From DASZGI01 sp035938995 (GTDB taxonomy: Bacteria > Actinomycetota > Actinomycetes > Streptomycetales > Catenulisporaceae), in NCBI RefSeq assembly GCF_035938995.1, contig NZ_DASZGI010000202.1, forward strand, positions 1 through 30,865: DNA of 30,865 bases. Reading direction: 5' to 3'. The position numbers and the translations under genes are program-made. Of this stretch, positions 1-8,184 are shown one piece after another. Under the pieces are notes generated by a model. It saw only the letters and a list, made by a program, of their open reading frames with translations. It was not told the DNA's origin and ran no database searches. How positions within the stretch are numbered: position 1 is the stretch's first letter; the number at the start of each line of letters is the position of its first letter.

Positions 1-321
1 CCGGTGAGTGCCGGGGTGGACGCTTCGGGCCGGGTCATCGTTTCGGTCACGGAGGACCGCGCGAAGACGAAGAACGCCCGCCGGGATCCGCGCGTCTCGC
101 TGGTCTCGTTCGCTTCGAGCTTCTACGGGCCCTGGGTCCAGGTCGAGGGGACCGCGGAGTTCGCCGACGGCCCGGACCGGATCGACGCGCTCGTCGACTA
201 CTACCGCACCCTGCGCGGCGAGCACGACGACTGGGACGACTACCGCGCGGCGATGGAGCGCGACCGGCGGGTCCTGCTGCGCTTCTCGATCCTCAGGGCT
301 TCGGGACCCGGCGCCGAGTAG
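1..321 (+). CDS. PPOX-class F420-dependent oxidoreductase, 3' part
   Basis: The reading frame is open from the first base and stops at TAG 319-321, so only about the last 106 residues are present. The fragment starts inside the split beta-barrel with PVSAGVDASG and continues into RAKTKNARRDPRVSLV, which is typical of PPOX-like flavin/F420-binding proteins (Pfam PF01243 family, TIGR03618-type). Such proteins use F420 or FMN to reduce small molecules in the cytosol; the substrate here is not known. The internal GTG at position 4 is not a credible start because the barrel's first strands would be missing. The gene converges on the IclR gene and their 3' ends overlap by 29 bp. Family assignment is fairly sure; cofactor choice is inferred from the family. 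Confidence 0.8.
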   Translation, partial: PVSAGVDASGRVIVSVTEDRAKTKNARRDPRVSLVSFASSFYGPWVQVEGTAEFADGPDRIDALVDYYRTLRGEHDDWDDYRAAMERDRRVLLRFSILRASGPGAE

Positions 322-1153
322 GCCTGCCGCCGACGAGGTCCGATGCGGCCCGCCGGGTGGCGCCGGCGGCGGTGTGGCGCGGTCGCTGGACGAGGTCTTG
401 AGCGATGTGCTCCGCGGTCGCCAGAAGCGGCGGCACGATGTCGCGCACTAGTTCCTCTCTACGGTGCCGGGAGACGTTCGTCGCCACGTTGATCGCCGCC
501 ACGACATGCCCCGTGTGGTCCCGGATCGGCGCCGCCACCGAGCGCAGGCCCTCCTCGAGCTCCTGGTCGACGAGCGCCCAGCCCTGCTCGCGTACCGTTG
601 CCAGCTCGGCCAGCAGCGTGGCGGGATCCGCGATCGTGTGGGACGTGAGCGCGCGCAGCTTCACCGAGGCCAGATACCCTTCGAGCCATTCCGCCGAGCG
701 CCAGGCCAGCAGCACCCGGCCCATTGACGTCGCGTAGGCCGGGACCCGGGTTCCCACGCTGATCGACACCGTCATGATCCGGTTGGTTGGGACGCGCGCG
801 ATGTACACGACCTCGTCCCCGTCCAGTACGGACACTGAAGACGACTCGCGCACCCGCTCGACGAGCTGCTCGACATGGGGGAGTGCGATCTCCGGCAGGC
901 TCAGGCCGGACAGGTACGCGTATCCCAGTTCGAGTATCTTCGGCCGCAGCGCGAACAGCCGCCCGTCGCTGCGCACGTATCCGAGTTCGACGAGGGTGTG
1001 CAGGAACCGCCGGGCGGCCGCCCGCGTCATGCCGGTGGCTTTGGCCACGTCCGACAGAGTCAGTTCGCGGTGCTCGGCGTCGAAGGCGCGGATCACCGCA
1101 AGGCCCCGGTCGAGCGACTGCACGAAGTCGCCGTCCCGGGTCGGCGAAGACAT
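293..1153 (-). CDS. IclR-family transcriptional regulator (PcaR/PobR-like)
   Basis: This 286-residue protein has the two-domain IclR layout. An N-terminal winged helix-turn-helix (about residues 10-70, with LTLSDVAKATGMTRAAARRF as recognition region) is followed by a GAF-like effector domain (about 80-260) containing SVSVLDGDEVVYIAR and ATSMGRVLLA. The pattern of a short N-terminus, 'FVQSLDRGLAVI' and 'GMTRAAARRFL' resembles the PcaR/PcaU/PobR branch, which senses aromatic acids such as beta-ketoadipate or 4-hydroxybenzoate. No aromatic-degradation genes lie beside it in the window, so the ligand is open. A GGGGAGG ribosome site sits a few bases before the ATG at 1153. The C-terminal 25 residues are Arg-rich and overlap the convergent PPOX gene. 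It may act on its own promoter or on the ketosynthase gene upstream. Confidence 0.9.
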   Translation of the reverse strand: MSSPTRDGDFVQSLDRGLAVIRAFDAEHRELTLSDVAKATGMTRAAARRFLHTLVELGYVRSDGRLFALRPKILELGYAYLSGLSLPEIALPHVEQLVERVRESSSVSVLDGDEVVYIARVPTNRIMTVSISVGTRVPAYATSMGRVLLAWRSAEWLEGYLASVKLRALTSHTIADPATLLAELATVREQGWALVDQELEEGLRSVAAPIRDHTGHVVAAINVATNVSRHRREELVRDIVPPLLATAEHIAQDLVQRPRHTAAGATRRAASDLVGGRPTRRRVPKP

Positions 1154-1448
1154 CGGCCCCCTCCCCTTCCCCTGGGTGTTGTGGAGGCGCCCCGTTCGCG
1201 AATCGGACGGTTGTTCTCGATCCGCACGTTCTGGCAGGCAAGATTAGGGCTGCCTTACCCACCCGGTCAACCGAGCCCCGGCGTAGCTCGAGTCGTGGAC
1301 GGGACGCCGCCGCAATCGTTTGTTCGCTGCGAGGACGAATTCTGGGGGTGGTGTGCCAGAAGCTTCACATGGGGTCTTCAGGGGCAGGCTTCTGGTCTGG
1401 CCGCGGGGAGGGGGAGGGGAGCTTCGGGCGGTGGGAGCGGGCGGGGGG
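1154..1448. other. Intergenic region upstream of the IclR gene
   Basis: These 295 bases lie between the start of the IclR gene and the stop of the FabH-like gene, both on the minus strand. The IclR promoter should be here. I see no coding frame with a ribosome site and no convincing hairpin. The segment TTAGGGCTGCCTTA near 1243-1256 was examined as a DtxR/IdeR iron box but matches the consensus poorly. Confidence 0.4.
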
Positions 1449-2459
1449 TCAGGGGCAGCGGATGATGACTCCGGCGTAGGCCAGGCCGCCGCCGAATCCG
1501 AACAGCAGGATCGGCGCGCCGGGCTCTACCTCGCCCCGCTCGACCAGCTTCGAGAGCGCCAGCGGGATGCTCGCGGCCGAGGTGTTGCCCGACTCCACCA
1601 CATCCTTGGCGACGACGGCGTTCACCGCGCCGAGCTTGCGCGCCAACGGCTCGATGATGCGCAGGTTCGCCTGGTGGAAGACCACTGCGGCGAGGTCCTC
1701 GGGCGTCAGGCCGGCGCGTTCGCACACTCGCCGCGTGATTTCGGGCAGGCGGGTGGTCGCCCACCGGTAGACCGTCTGGCCCTCCTGGCTGAACCGGCCG
1801 GGGCTCGCCGAGCCGGGCGTGGCCTCGATGCGCACGACGTCGGACTGCTCCGGCACCGAGCCCCAGGTCACCGGGCCGATCCCGGCCGCGGGCGCGGCGC
1901 TGACGACGGCCGCCCCCGCGCCGTCGCCGACCAGCACGCAGGTGGTGCGGTCCGTCCAGTCGGTGAAGGCGCTGAGCTTGTCCGCCCCGATCACGATGGC
2001 GTGCGTCGCCGACCCGGCGCGGATCGCGTGATCGGCCACCGCGAGCGCGTGCGCGAAGCCTGAGCAGGCCACATTGATGTCGAGGACCGCCGGGGCGCCG
2101 AGGCCGAGGCGGGCGGCCACCCGCGCCGCCATGTTCGGCGAGCGGTCGAGCGCCGTGCAGGAGGCGACCACCACCAGGTCGATGTCCGCCGCGATCAGCC
2201 CGCTGCCGGCCAGCGCCTTCTCGGCGGCGTGCGCGGCCATCGCGTCCACCGTCTCGTCGGGAGCCGCGATCCGGCGGGTCTCGATGCCCACCCGGCTGCG
2301 GATCCACTCGTCGCTGGTCTCGACCATGCCCTCGAGGTCGCGGTTGGTCAGCACCCGGGCAGGCTGGTAGTGGCCGAGCGACACGATCCGGCAACCCGGG
2401 ACGTTCCACACCTCGCCGCCCAGCTGGGGTGACCGGGCGTCGGACGGGGCGGTGTTCAT
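1449..2459 (-). CDS. Beta-ketoacyl-ACP synthase III (FabH-like)
   Basis: A 336-residue thiolase-fold protein with the complete KAS III triad: Cys132 in NVACSGFAHAL, His262 in FHQANLRI and Asn292 in SGNTSAASIP. It also has the glycine-rich C-terminal loop LLFGFGGGLAYAG. FabH enzymes condense a short acyl-CoA starter with malonyl-ACP to begin fatty-acid or polyketide chains in the cytosol. The ATG at 2459 is chosen because AGGAG (2465-2469) precedes it by 5 bases and the N-terminus GCRIVSLGHYQPARVLTN fits the family; an in-frame extension to 2579 lacks such support. The gene is isolated from fab genes and lies upstream of an IclR regulator on the same strand. It could therefore be a secondary starter-unit enzyme rather than the housekeeping FabH. 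Catalytic class is sure; pathway is not. Confidence 0.9.
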   Translation of the reverse strand: MNTAPSDARSPQLGGEVWNVPGCRIVSLGHYQPARVLTNRDLEGMVETSDEWIRSRVGIETRRIAAPDETVDAMAAHAAEKALAGSGLIAADIDLVVVASCTALDRSPNMAARVAARLGLGAPAVLDINVACSGFAHALAVADHAIRAGSATHAIVIGADKLSAFTDWTDRTTCVLVGDGAGAAVVSAAPAAGIGPVTWGSVPEQSDVVRIEATPGSASPGRFSQEGQTVYRWATTRLPEITRRVCERAGLTPEDLAAVVFHQANLRIIEPLARKLGAVNAVVAKDVVESGNTSAASIPLALSKLVERGEVEPGAPILLFGFGGGLAYAGVIIRCP

Positions 2460-2792
2460 CGCGGCTCCTACGAGTGCGGGCGGCGGCGCGCCGGGGACAA
2501 CGATTCTTCCCGGCCCGAGTGGAGCCCACAGGTGCTGTCCCCGCCAACGCCGTGCGCTGTTTCTTGGCGCGATCGACAAAATGCCGTATGCCGCTGTCGC
2601 CTCGCTTTATCGGCGCCGGAAGGCATCTCGGCGGCGATGACGTCGGCCGCCGCCTCATCACGCGAGGTCCACGCTGTACTGCGGCGATGTAGGCACGCTT
2701 GACGCATGGCAGAGCACTCCTAGAGCGGGGATCGCCAGCGTCTGGCTAAAACCTCGTGGCGTCGGCGGCGGAGTTCGTCGGCTGAGTTACGT
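2460..2792. other. Intergenic region between lipoprotein and KAS III genes
   Basis: These 333 bases separate two minus-strand genes and should contain the promoter of the KAS III gene. Several short open frames cross it but none has a ribosome site or recognisable protein. No strong hairpin, repeat or RNA gene was found. Confidence 0.4.
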
Positions 2793-3515
2793 TCAGCGCG
2801 ACGGCGAAGGGCTGGCGGACGGGCTCGCCGAGGCGGATGCCGACGCGCCCGGTGACGTGGTGCGGCTCGGCGACGCGGTCGCGCTGGCACTTGCGCGGCC
2901 CGTCGCATTCGGCACCGACACGACGATGATTACGCGCGGCAGCCGGTACTGCGCGAACAGCCCGGTCGCGGACACGACCTGGGCGTTGAGCGTCAGCGAG
3001 GGGGCCCGCGCGAACGTCAGCGTCACCGGCGTGATTCGGCCCGGCCGGAACGGCGCGGCGGCCGCGAGCGCGAGTCTCGGGCATCCGGCCTGGCCGAAGC
3101 TGACGGACCGGTTCACGGGGACGGCGACCGCGCCCGCGGCGACCGTGGTGCCGACGCAGGCGGGAGCGCGGCTCGCCACGGTGCCGGTCACCCGCGCGGG
3201 CACGCCGGAGGCCGAGGCCCCGGTGACGCGGTCCAGCGTGGTGCCTGAGTTCGCCACAGCGCCGATCACCTGCGCCTGGCCCGCGACCGGGTCCACGACT
3301 AGCCAGACGTTGTTGACCTTCAGGCCTCCGGTGACCCCGGCTCCGGCGTTGGGCCGCACCGTCAGACTGGCCGCGGTGAATCCGGCGCCGCACGCGGTCG
3401 CCAGCGGCGCGACGGCCAGCAGCAGCGCCGCCGCGGCGAGAGTCGCGACGTCCCGCCGCCGGGGGAGTGCTGGCCGGCAGGGCGCATTCGGCGCGTCGAG
3501 GTCACTCACGGTCAC
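2793..3515 (-). CDS. Secreted lipoprotein, DUF461/LpqE-like
   Basis: With GTG 3515 as start the protein has 240 residues. An AAGGAG ribosome site (3527-3532) lies 11 bases upstream; an in-frame ATG at 3662 would add 49 residues without a site. The N-terminus carries PRRR, a hydrophobic stretch and a lipobox ending LATAC, which predicts lipidation at Cys42 and anchoring outside the membrane. The mature part opens GAGFTAASLTVRPNAGAG and shows a beta-sandwich pattern (VNNVWLVVDP, VANSGTTLDRVTGAS, RPGRITPVTLTF). This matches the DUF461 lipoproteins of streptomycetes and mycobacterial LpqE, distant relatives of PCu(A)C copper chaperones. The His/Met copper ligands of PCu(A)C are not evident. The last ~30 residues are a low-complexity Ser/Ala/Pro tail, unusual for the family. 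Function unknown. Confidence 0.75.
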   Translation of the reverse strand: MTVSDLDAPNAPCRPALPRRRDVATLAAAALLLAVAPLATACGAGFTAASLTVRPNAGAGVTGGLKVNNVWLVVDPVAGQAQVIGAVANSGTTLDRVTGASASGVPARVTGTVASRAPACVGTTVAAGAVAVPVNRSVSFGQAGCPRLALAAAAPFRPGRITPVTLTFARAPSLTLNAQVVSATGLFAQYRLPRVIIVVSVPNATGRASASATASPSRTTSPGASASASASPSASPSPSR

Positions 3516-3696
3516 GGTCGGTCGGGCTCCTTGGATCACTGCTGTCTGCCGGGCACAGCGTATTGATCCGACCGCACCGCTCCCGCGACGCATCAGCCGC
3601 CCGCACCAGGCTGCGAAGCCGATGCGGCAGGCCAGAGACGTGCCGGGGGTGGCGGGATTCACCCGATCAGCGTCACTCGATCGGGCGTGGGGCCAC

Positions 3697-4125
3697 TTAG
3701 CTCTGCAGGTAGTCGATCAGGTGCTGGCGCTCGCTCTCCAACTCGCTGATCGTGCTCTTGACCACGTCCCCGATGCTGACGATGCCGACCAGCAGGCCCT
3801 TCGCGAGCACCGGGATGTGCCGGATCCGCAGCCGGGTCATCGTCCCGCGCAGCCCGTCGACCGAGTCGTCCAGCTCGCAGGTCTCCACCACCGTGGTGGC
3901 GATCTCCGAGACCGGGCCGTCCAGGACCGCGGGGCCGCGGTCGTGCAGCCGGCGCACCACGTCCCGCTCGGAGGCGATCCCGGCGACGGTCACGCCGTCC
4001 GGTGAGACCACCACGGCGCCGATGTTGTGCTGGGACAGGATCCCAAGCAGCTCGCGGCAGGTGGCGTTCGGCCGCACCGTCACGACCTCGGACCCCTTGT
4101 GCGCGAGTATGTCTCTGACCCTCAT
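3697..4125 (-). CDS. Two-CBS-domain protein
   Basis: The 142-residue protein consists almost entirely of a CBS pair. CBS1 (about residues 8-62) contains VRPNATCRELLGILSQHNIGAVVV and ASERDVVRRL. CBS2 (about 75-130) contains LRGTMTRLRIRHIPVL and IVSIGDVVKS. Such Bateman modules bind adenine nucleotides such as AMP, ATP or NADH and act as energy or redox sensors; stand-alone copies are frequent stress-associated proteins in actinomycetes. A GGAGG site (4131-4135) lies 5 bases before the ATG. The C-terminus ends in a charged helix, LESERQHLIDYLQS. Partner and ligand cannot be read from the sequence. Confidence 0.9.
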   Translation of the reverse strand: MRVRDILAHKGSEVVTVRPNATCRELLGILSQHNIGAVVVSPDGVTVAGIASERDVVRRLHDRGPAVLDGPVSEIATTVVETCELDDSVDGLRGTMTRLRIRHIPVLAKGLLVGIVSIGDVVKSTISELESERQHLIDYLQS

Positions 4126-4311
4126 GGCGACCTCCGTTCACACCGCCGGACAGGACTCCTTTAGTCAAGATGACCGACTGAAGGCGATCAGGCCAGCCCC
4201 CGTTTGGACCACTTGGTCGCGATGCGCCGAGCGGTGGATCCTCGTAGGGCGGCGGCATACCCGGTCTGCCTGCGGTGAGGTGCGTATTCCCAGGTCAAGA
4301 CCGTGGGCCGG

Positions 4312-4767
4312 TCAATCGTGCAGGTCGGCTCCGGTCGAGCGGCGTCCGTCCGACCGCCGGCCGAGGACAGCGCGGGGTCCGACGACGTCGGCGCCGAGGC
4401 TGCGGACCCGGGTCCGCAGCTCCCGGTCCGCCGTGACCACGAGGCAGCGCCGGTCCGTCCCCTCCTGCCGGACCACCTCGACGATCGCGTCGTCGCCCGA
4501 GCCCGGCGCGTCGACGACCCGCACCCGCGGGACGCCCGCGATCCCGCGCGCGGCCCCTTCGACCACGAGGACGACCTCCAGCGGCCCCTGCTGGGCCCAG
4601 TCGGGCAGGTCCGAAAGGTGGTCCGAGGCACGCAGCCCGTCGGCCGCCAGAGGCACGAGTGCGTCGCGCACCCGAAGCGCAGCGCCCTTCCGGTCACGCC
4701 ACCAGCCGTCGGGCACCGAGCCCATGACGTTGGCGGCGTCCACGACGAGCAGCGGCGCCTTCGGCAT
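4312..4767 (-). CDS. NYN/PIN-like domain protein
   Basis: This 151-residue protein begins with LLVVDAANVMGSVPDGWW, the beta-strand plus acidic residue (Asp10) and Asn13 of NYN/YacP-type PIN-like nucleases. Further conserved acids are Asp92-Asp93 in GSGDDAIVEVV and Asp114 in VVTADRELRTRV. Together these would form a metal-binding nuclease pocket. Actinobacterial homologues are often labelled 'NTP pyrophosphohydrolase' without clear proof. The ATG at 4767 is preferred over an in-frame GTG/ATG at 4815 because GGGAGG lies just upstream and the first strand starts right after it. Likely an RNA-acting or nucleotide-acting cytosolic enzyme; the activity is inferred only. Confidence 0.75.
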   Translation of the reverse strand: MPKAPLLVVDAANVMGSVPDGWWRDRKGAALRVRDALVPLAADGLRASDHLSDLPDWAQQGPLEVVLVVEGAARGIAGVPRVRVVDAPGSGDDAIVEVVRQEGTDRRCLVVTADRELRTRVRSLGADVVGPRAVLGRRSDGRRSTGADLHD

Positions 4768-4889
4768 CGGCCGCCCCCTCCCTTGGCTTGTGCCGGCGAC
4801 CGCGCCGACCGTCATGCGATGTCCGCTGTCCGCCTGGTCCCGGCTCGACCGACCGGCAGCGGCGCGGTGATCGCTCCGCTCCGCCCGAT

Positions 4890-4919
4890 TGCGCTAGCCT
4901 GGCCGAACTGTGTTTATGT
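4890..4919 (-). promoter_or_regulatory. Possible promoter of the NYN gene
   Basis: Read on the minus strand, GACATA (4919-4914) and TAGCGC (4895-4890) are separated by 18 bases. TAG-N2-T-like -10 boxes are common in streptomycetes, but the match is partial. It would give a leader of about 115 bases. Confidence 0.25.
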
Positions 4920-5012
4920 CCCGAGTTATGACTGAATTTCGCGCTGCGCTTATACCCCAGACAGTGCGGTAGATCCGGATTCGATGCGGCCAGGGTGCAC
5001 GCTTTGGGCGTA

Positions 5013-5525
5013 TCAGCGTCCGCGGTTCTCCGCGCTGAGCATCCACGCCTGCTTCTCGAGGCTGCCAATGATGGCATGCAGAAGGTCGGCGGTGGACGGG
5101 TCCTCGGCGTCGACGGCGTCGTGCACGGCCCGCGCGGTCCCCGCTACGCGTCGCAGCCGGTCGGTCATCAAGTCGACTACTGCGGCCGTGTCCTGCTCGC
5201 CGAGCGGGAAGGGGGAGAGGCTGGCGGTCTTCACCACCGTCGGCGCGCGGCCATCAGGCACCGCGTCGAGGGCGCGCATGCGCTCGGCGATGGCGTCGCT
5301 GAACTCGCGGGCCTCGGCCACGATCTCGTCCAGCTGGAGGTGCAGGTCGCGGAAGTTGCGGCCGACCACGGTCCAGTGCGCCTGCTTGCCCTGCAGGTGC
5401 AACGCGATCAGGTCGGCCAGGACGCGCTGAAGGTTCTCGGCCAGCGCGGTCGAGGCGGTGAAGCCCTTGAACGACTCGGACGGCGCCGTTTCGGAAGCGG
5501 ATGCGGGCTGGGTACTGGTGCTCAT
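5013..5525 (-). CDS. dps: Dps-family ferritin-like DNA-protection protein
   Basis: The 170-residue protein has the Dps four-helix bundle. The ferroxidase signature spans adjacent subunits: His50 in KQAHWTVVG, His62 and Asp66 in DLHLQLDEIV, and Asp77/Glu81 in FSDAIAERM. Dps proteins form 12-subunit shells that oxidise Fe(II) with peroxide, store iron and in many species bind DNA during stress. The ATG at 5525 is chosen because GAAGGAA (5531-5537) lies 5 bases upstream; a longer in-frame extension to 5840 would run into treY and lacks support. The N-terminal 18 residues (Ser/Thr/Ala/Glu-rich) are not strongly basic, so DNA binding is not assured. The gene is divergent from treY with a 166-bp shared upstream region, a plausible common stress-responsive control region. 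Confidence 0.93.
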   Translation of the reverse strand: MSTSTQPASASETAPSESFKGFTASTALAENLQRVLADLIALHLQGKQAHWTVVGRNFRDLHLQLDEIVAEAREFSDAIAERMRALDAVPDGRAPTVVKTASLSPFPLGEQDTAAVVDLMTDRLRRVAGTARAVHDAVDAEDPSTADLLHAIIGSLEKQAWMLSAENRGR

Positions 5526-5691
5526 GACCGTTCCTTCTCGTTGAGTCGTGCTTTGAGTCCTATGTTCCGATCCACAGCCCGGTCCGGCCACCCGTCGTCG
5601 GCTGCCATGTTGATGGCGTTGCCGCGTGCGCGCCGTTTGGTCCCCGGGCCTCCGGGTAGCCACAAAGGCCCGAACAAGGGGGCATCCGCCG

Positions 5692-8184
5692 GTGACGCAC
5701 GTTCCGGGCTCCACATACCGTTTGCAGCTGTCGCCCACGTTCACCTTCGACGACGCCTCGCGCGTCGTGCCGTACCTACACCGACTCGGCGTCACGCACG
5801 TGTACCTGTCGCCGATCCTGCAAGCCGCACCCGGGTCCACACACGGCTATGACGTCGTGGACCACAGCCGCATCAGCGAGGTGTTGGGCGGCGAATCCGG
5901 GCTGCGGCGGCTGGCCGACACCCTGCATCGGCGCGGCATGGGCGCGATCGTCGACATCGTGCCCAACCACATGGGCGTGCCGGTGCCCGAGAGCCGGAAC
6001 CGCGCCCTGTGGTCGGTACTGCGCGACGGCCCCGCGTCGCCGTATGCGGTGTGGTTCGACATCGACTGGTCGGCGCAGGGCGGCGTGGTGCTGCTGCCCG
6101 TCCTGGGGCGGCGGATCGGGGACTGTGTGCGTTCGGGCGAGCTGCGCGTCGATCCCAACGGTGACCCCGACGCTCCCGACCCACTCGACGCGGGCAGGTC
6201 CGGCACGGGTGCGGTCCTGCGCTACTTCGACCACGTCTTCCCGCTGCGCCCCGGCACGGCGGGCCTTCCGCTGCCGGAACTGCTCGGCGCCCAGCACTAC
6301 CGGCTGGCATATTGGCGGGTCGCCGCGGAGGAGCCCGGCTACCGGCGCTTCTTCGACATCAGCACCCTCATCGCGGTGCGCGTGGAGGACCCGGAGGTCT
6401 TCACCGCGACGCACCAGGCCGTGCTGGACCTGCTCGCGGAGGGCGTACTCGACGGCCTGCGGGTCGACCACGTGGACGGCCTCGCCGACCCGCGCCGCTA
6501 TCTGCGCCGGCTCGCCGCCGCGGCTCCGGGGAAATGGGTCGTGGCCGAGAAGATCCTCGCGCCCTGGGAGAAGCTGCCCGCCGACTGGCCGTGCGCGGGA
6601 ACCACCGGCTACGACGCGCAGCGGGTGCTCTTCGGGCTCCTGATGGACCCGGGCGGCACGGCCAGGCTCACCGCGCTGCACGCCGGCCTCACCGGAGCCG
6701 ACGAGCACTTCGGCGACGTGGTGTGGCAGGCCAAGCTCGACGTGCTCGACAATGTCCTGCATGCGGAGCTCGACCGGCTCGCCGACCTGCTCGGCGCGAT
6801 CTGCGGCACCGACCTCGACCTGCACGACCACACCCACATCGGCCTGCGCGACTCGGTCAGGGACCTGCTGGCCGCGCTGCCGGTGTACCGCGCGTACACG
6901 GTGCCGGGCGAGCCGCCGCCCCCCGAATCCGTCGACCTCGTCGAAGCGGCCGCGGCGCGCGCTGCGCTGGCGCTGCCCGAGCACCGGCACGACACGCTCG
7001 CGGTGGTCCGGGACCTGGTCCTCGGCTGTCTCGGGCCGCGCGACCGGCTCCGCGACGAGTTCCAGATCCGCTTCCAGCAGACCTCCAGCGCGGTCGCGGC
7101 CAAGGGGGTCGAGGACACCGCCGACTACCGCTGGATCGCGGTGCCCGGAGCCTGCGATGTGGGCTCCGATCCGGCCGAGCCCACGGTCTCGCCGACCGAC
7201 TTCCACCTCTTCTGCGCCGACCGGCACGCCCGGCACCCGCACGCGATGACGGCGCTGACCACGCACGACAGCAAGCGCTCCGAGGACGTGCGGGCGACGC
7301 TCGCGGTGCTCGCGGAACTGCCCGAGGAGTGGGCCGCCGCGGTCGCCGGATGGCAGGCGCGCGGCCGCGAGTTGGGCGGCCACGAACCGGCTGGGGGGCT
7401 CGACCCGCAGACCGAGTACCTCCTGTGGCAGACGCTGGTCGGCTGCTGGCCGATCGGCGCCGACCGGCTCGAGCCGTATCTGCTGAAGGCCGTGCGCGAG
7501 GCCAAGGTCCGCACCTCGTGGACCGCGCCCGATGAGCACTATGAGACGGCTCTGCGCGAGTTCACCGCGGCGGTGCTCGCGGACCGCGAACTGATGGCCT
7601 CGATCGAGGACTTCGCGACGATGATCGCCCCGTACGCGGCGGTGAACTGTCTTTCCCAGAAGCTGCTTCAGCTGACCATGACCGGCGTTCCCGACATCTA
7701 TCAGGGGACTGAGGGCGTGTTCCGGGCGCTGGTGGATCCGGACAACCGCCGCCCCGTCGACTTCTCCGCGGCGGCGCGGCGCCTGGATCTCCTCGACGCC
7801 GACTCGTCCGAGCCTCCGCTCTTGCTCTCGGACGCCAAGACGCTCGTGGTCCGCCGTGCCCTGACGCTCCGCCGCGAGCATCCGGACTGGTTCGGCGCCG
7901 AAAGCGACCAGTCCCCGCTCTTCGCCTCGGGAGCGGCCGCCGAGCACGCGGTCGCCTTCCTGCGCGGCGGACGCGTCGCCGCGGTCGCGACCCGCCTGCC
8001 GGCCGGCCTCGCGCGGTTCGGCGGCTGGCGGGACACCGCTCTCGCGCTGCCTCAAGGACTGTGGCGGTGCCGCCTGACCGGCCAGGTCTACAAGGCGGAC
8101 CCGACGTCGGGCGCCGGGATCGCCATGGCGGAGCTCATCAGTACTCTGCCGGTCGCCCTCCTGGTACGGCAGGACGGCCGGTGA
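5692..8184 (+). CDS. treY: Maltooligosyltrehalose synthase TreY
   Basis: This 830-residue GH13 enzyme turns the reducing-end alpha-1,4 bond of malto-oligosaccharides into an alpha,alpha-1,1 trehalose bond. The N-terminus STYRLQLSPTFTF and YLSPILQAAPGSTHGYDV are family hallmarks. The (beta/alpha)8 barrel carries nucleophile Asp259 (GLRVDHVDGL), acid/base Glu286 (WVVAEKIL) and the third acid Asp526 (LTTHDSKRSEDVR). The C-terminal part holds GVPDIYQGTE. GTG 5692 is taken as start because AAGGGGG (5676-5682) lies 9 bases upstream and the barrel begins at once; ATG-like starts further up extend past the ribosome site. The stop overlaps the treZ start by 4 bases, so the two are translationally coupled. 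TreX is not in the window. Confidence 0.97.
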   Translation: MTHVPGSTYRLQLSPTFTFDDASRVVPYLHRLGVTHVYLSPILQAAPGSTHGYDVVDHSRISEVLGGESGLRRLADTLHRRGMGAIVDIVPNHMGVPVPESRNRALWSVLRDGPASPYAVWFDIDWSAQGGVVLLPVLGRRIGDCVRSGELRVDPNGDPDAPDPLDAGRSGTGAVLRYFDHVFPLRPGTAGLPLPELLGAQHYRLAYWRVAAEEPGYRRFFDISTLIAVRVEDPEVFTATHQAVLDLLAEGVLDGLRVDHVDGLADPRRYLRRLAAAAPGKWVVAEKILAPWEKLPADWPCAGTTGYDAQRVLFGLLMDPGGTARLTALHAGLTGADEHFGDVVWQAKLDVLDNVLHAELDRLADLLGAICGTDLDLHDHTHIGLRDSVRDLLAALPVYRAYTVPGEPPPPESVDLVEAAAARAALALPEHRHDTLAVVRDLVLGCLGPRDRLRDEFQIRFQQTSSAVAAKGVEDTADYRWIAVPGACDVGSDPAEPTVSPTDFHLFCADRHARHPHAMTALTTHDSKRSEDVRATLAVLAELPEEWAAAVAGWQARGRELGGHEPAGGLDPQTEYLLWQTLVGCWPIGADRLEPYLLKAVREAKVRTSWTAPDEHYETALREFTAAVLADRELMASIEDFATMIAPYAAVNCLSQKLLQLTMTGVPDIYQGTEGVFRALVDPDNRRPVDFSAAARRLDLLDADSSEPPLLLSDAKTLVVRRALTLRREHPDWFGAESDQSPLFASGAAAEHAVAFLRGGRVAAVATRLPAGLARFGGWRDTALALPQGLWRCRLTGQVYKADPTSGAGIAMAELISTLPVALLVRQDGR

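Noticed and set aside
1243..1256. TTAGGGCTGCCTTA as a DtxR/IdeR iron box
   Set aside because: Fewer than half the positions of the 19-bp consensus match in either orientation and no iron genes are adjacent.
2468..2707. Small minus-strand frame between KAS III and lipoprotein genes
   Set aside because: No ribosome site, Arg/His-rich composition typical of spurious frames, and it overlaps the likely promoter of the KAS III gene.
4153..4168. GGACT...AGTC near the CBS gene as a DosR/DevR site
   Set aside because: The half-sites are 5 bases apart instead of 2 and the outer GG/CC bases are missing.
5776..8055. Very long open frame antisense to treY (759 codons)
   Set aside because: Third-position GC bias opens the opposite strand; the plus strand encodes an intact TreY with all catalytic residues.
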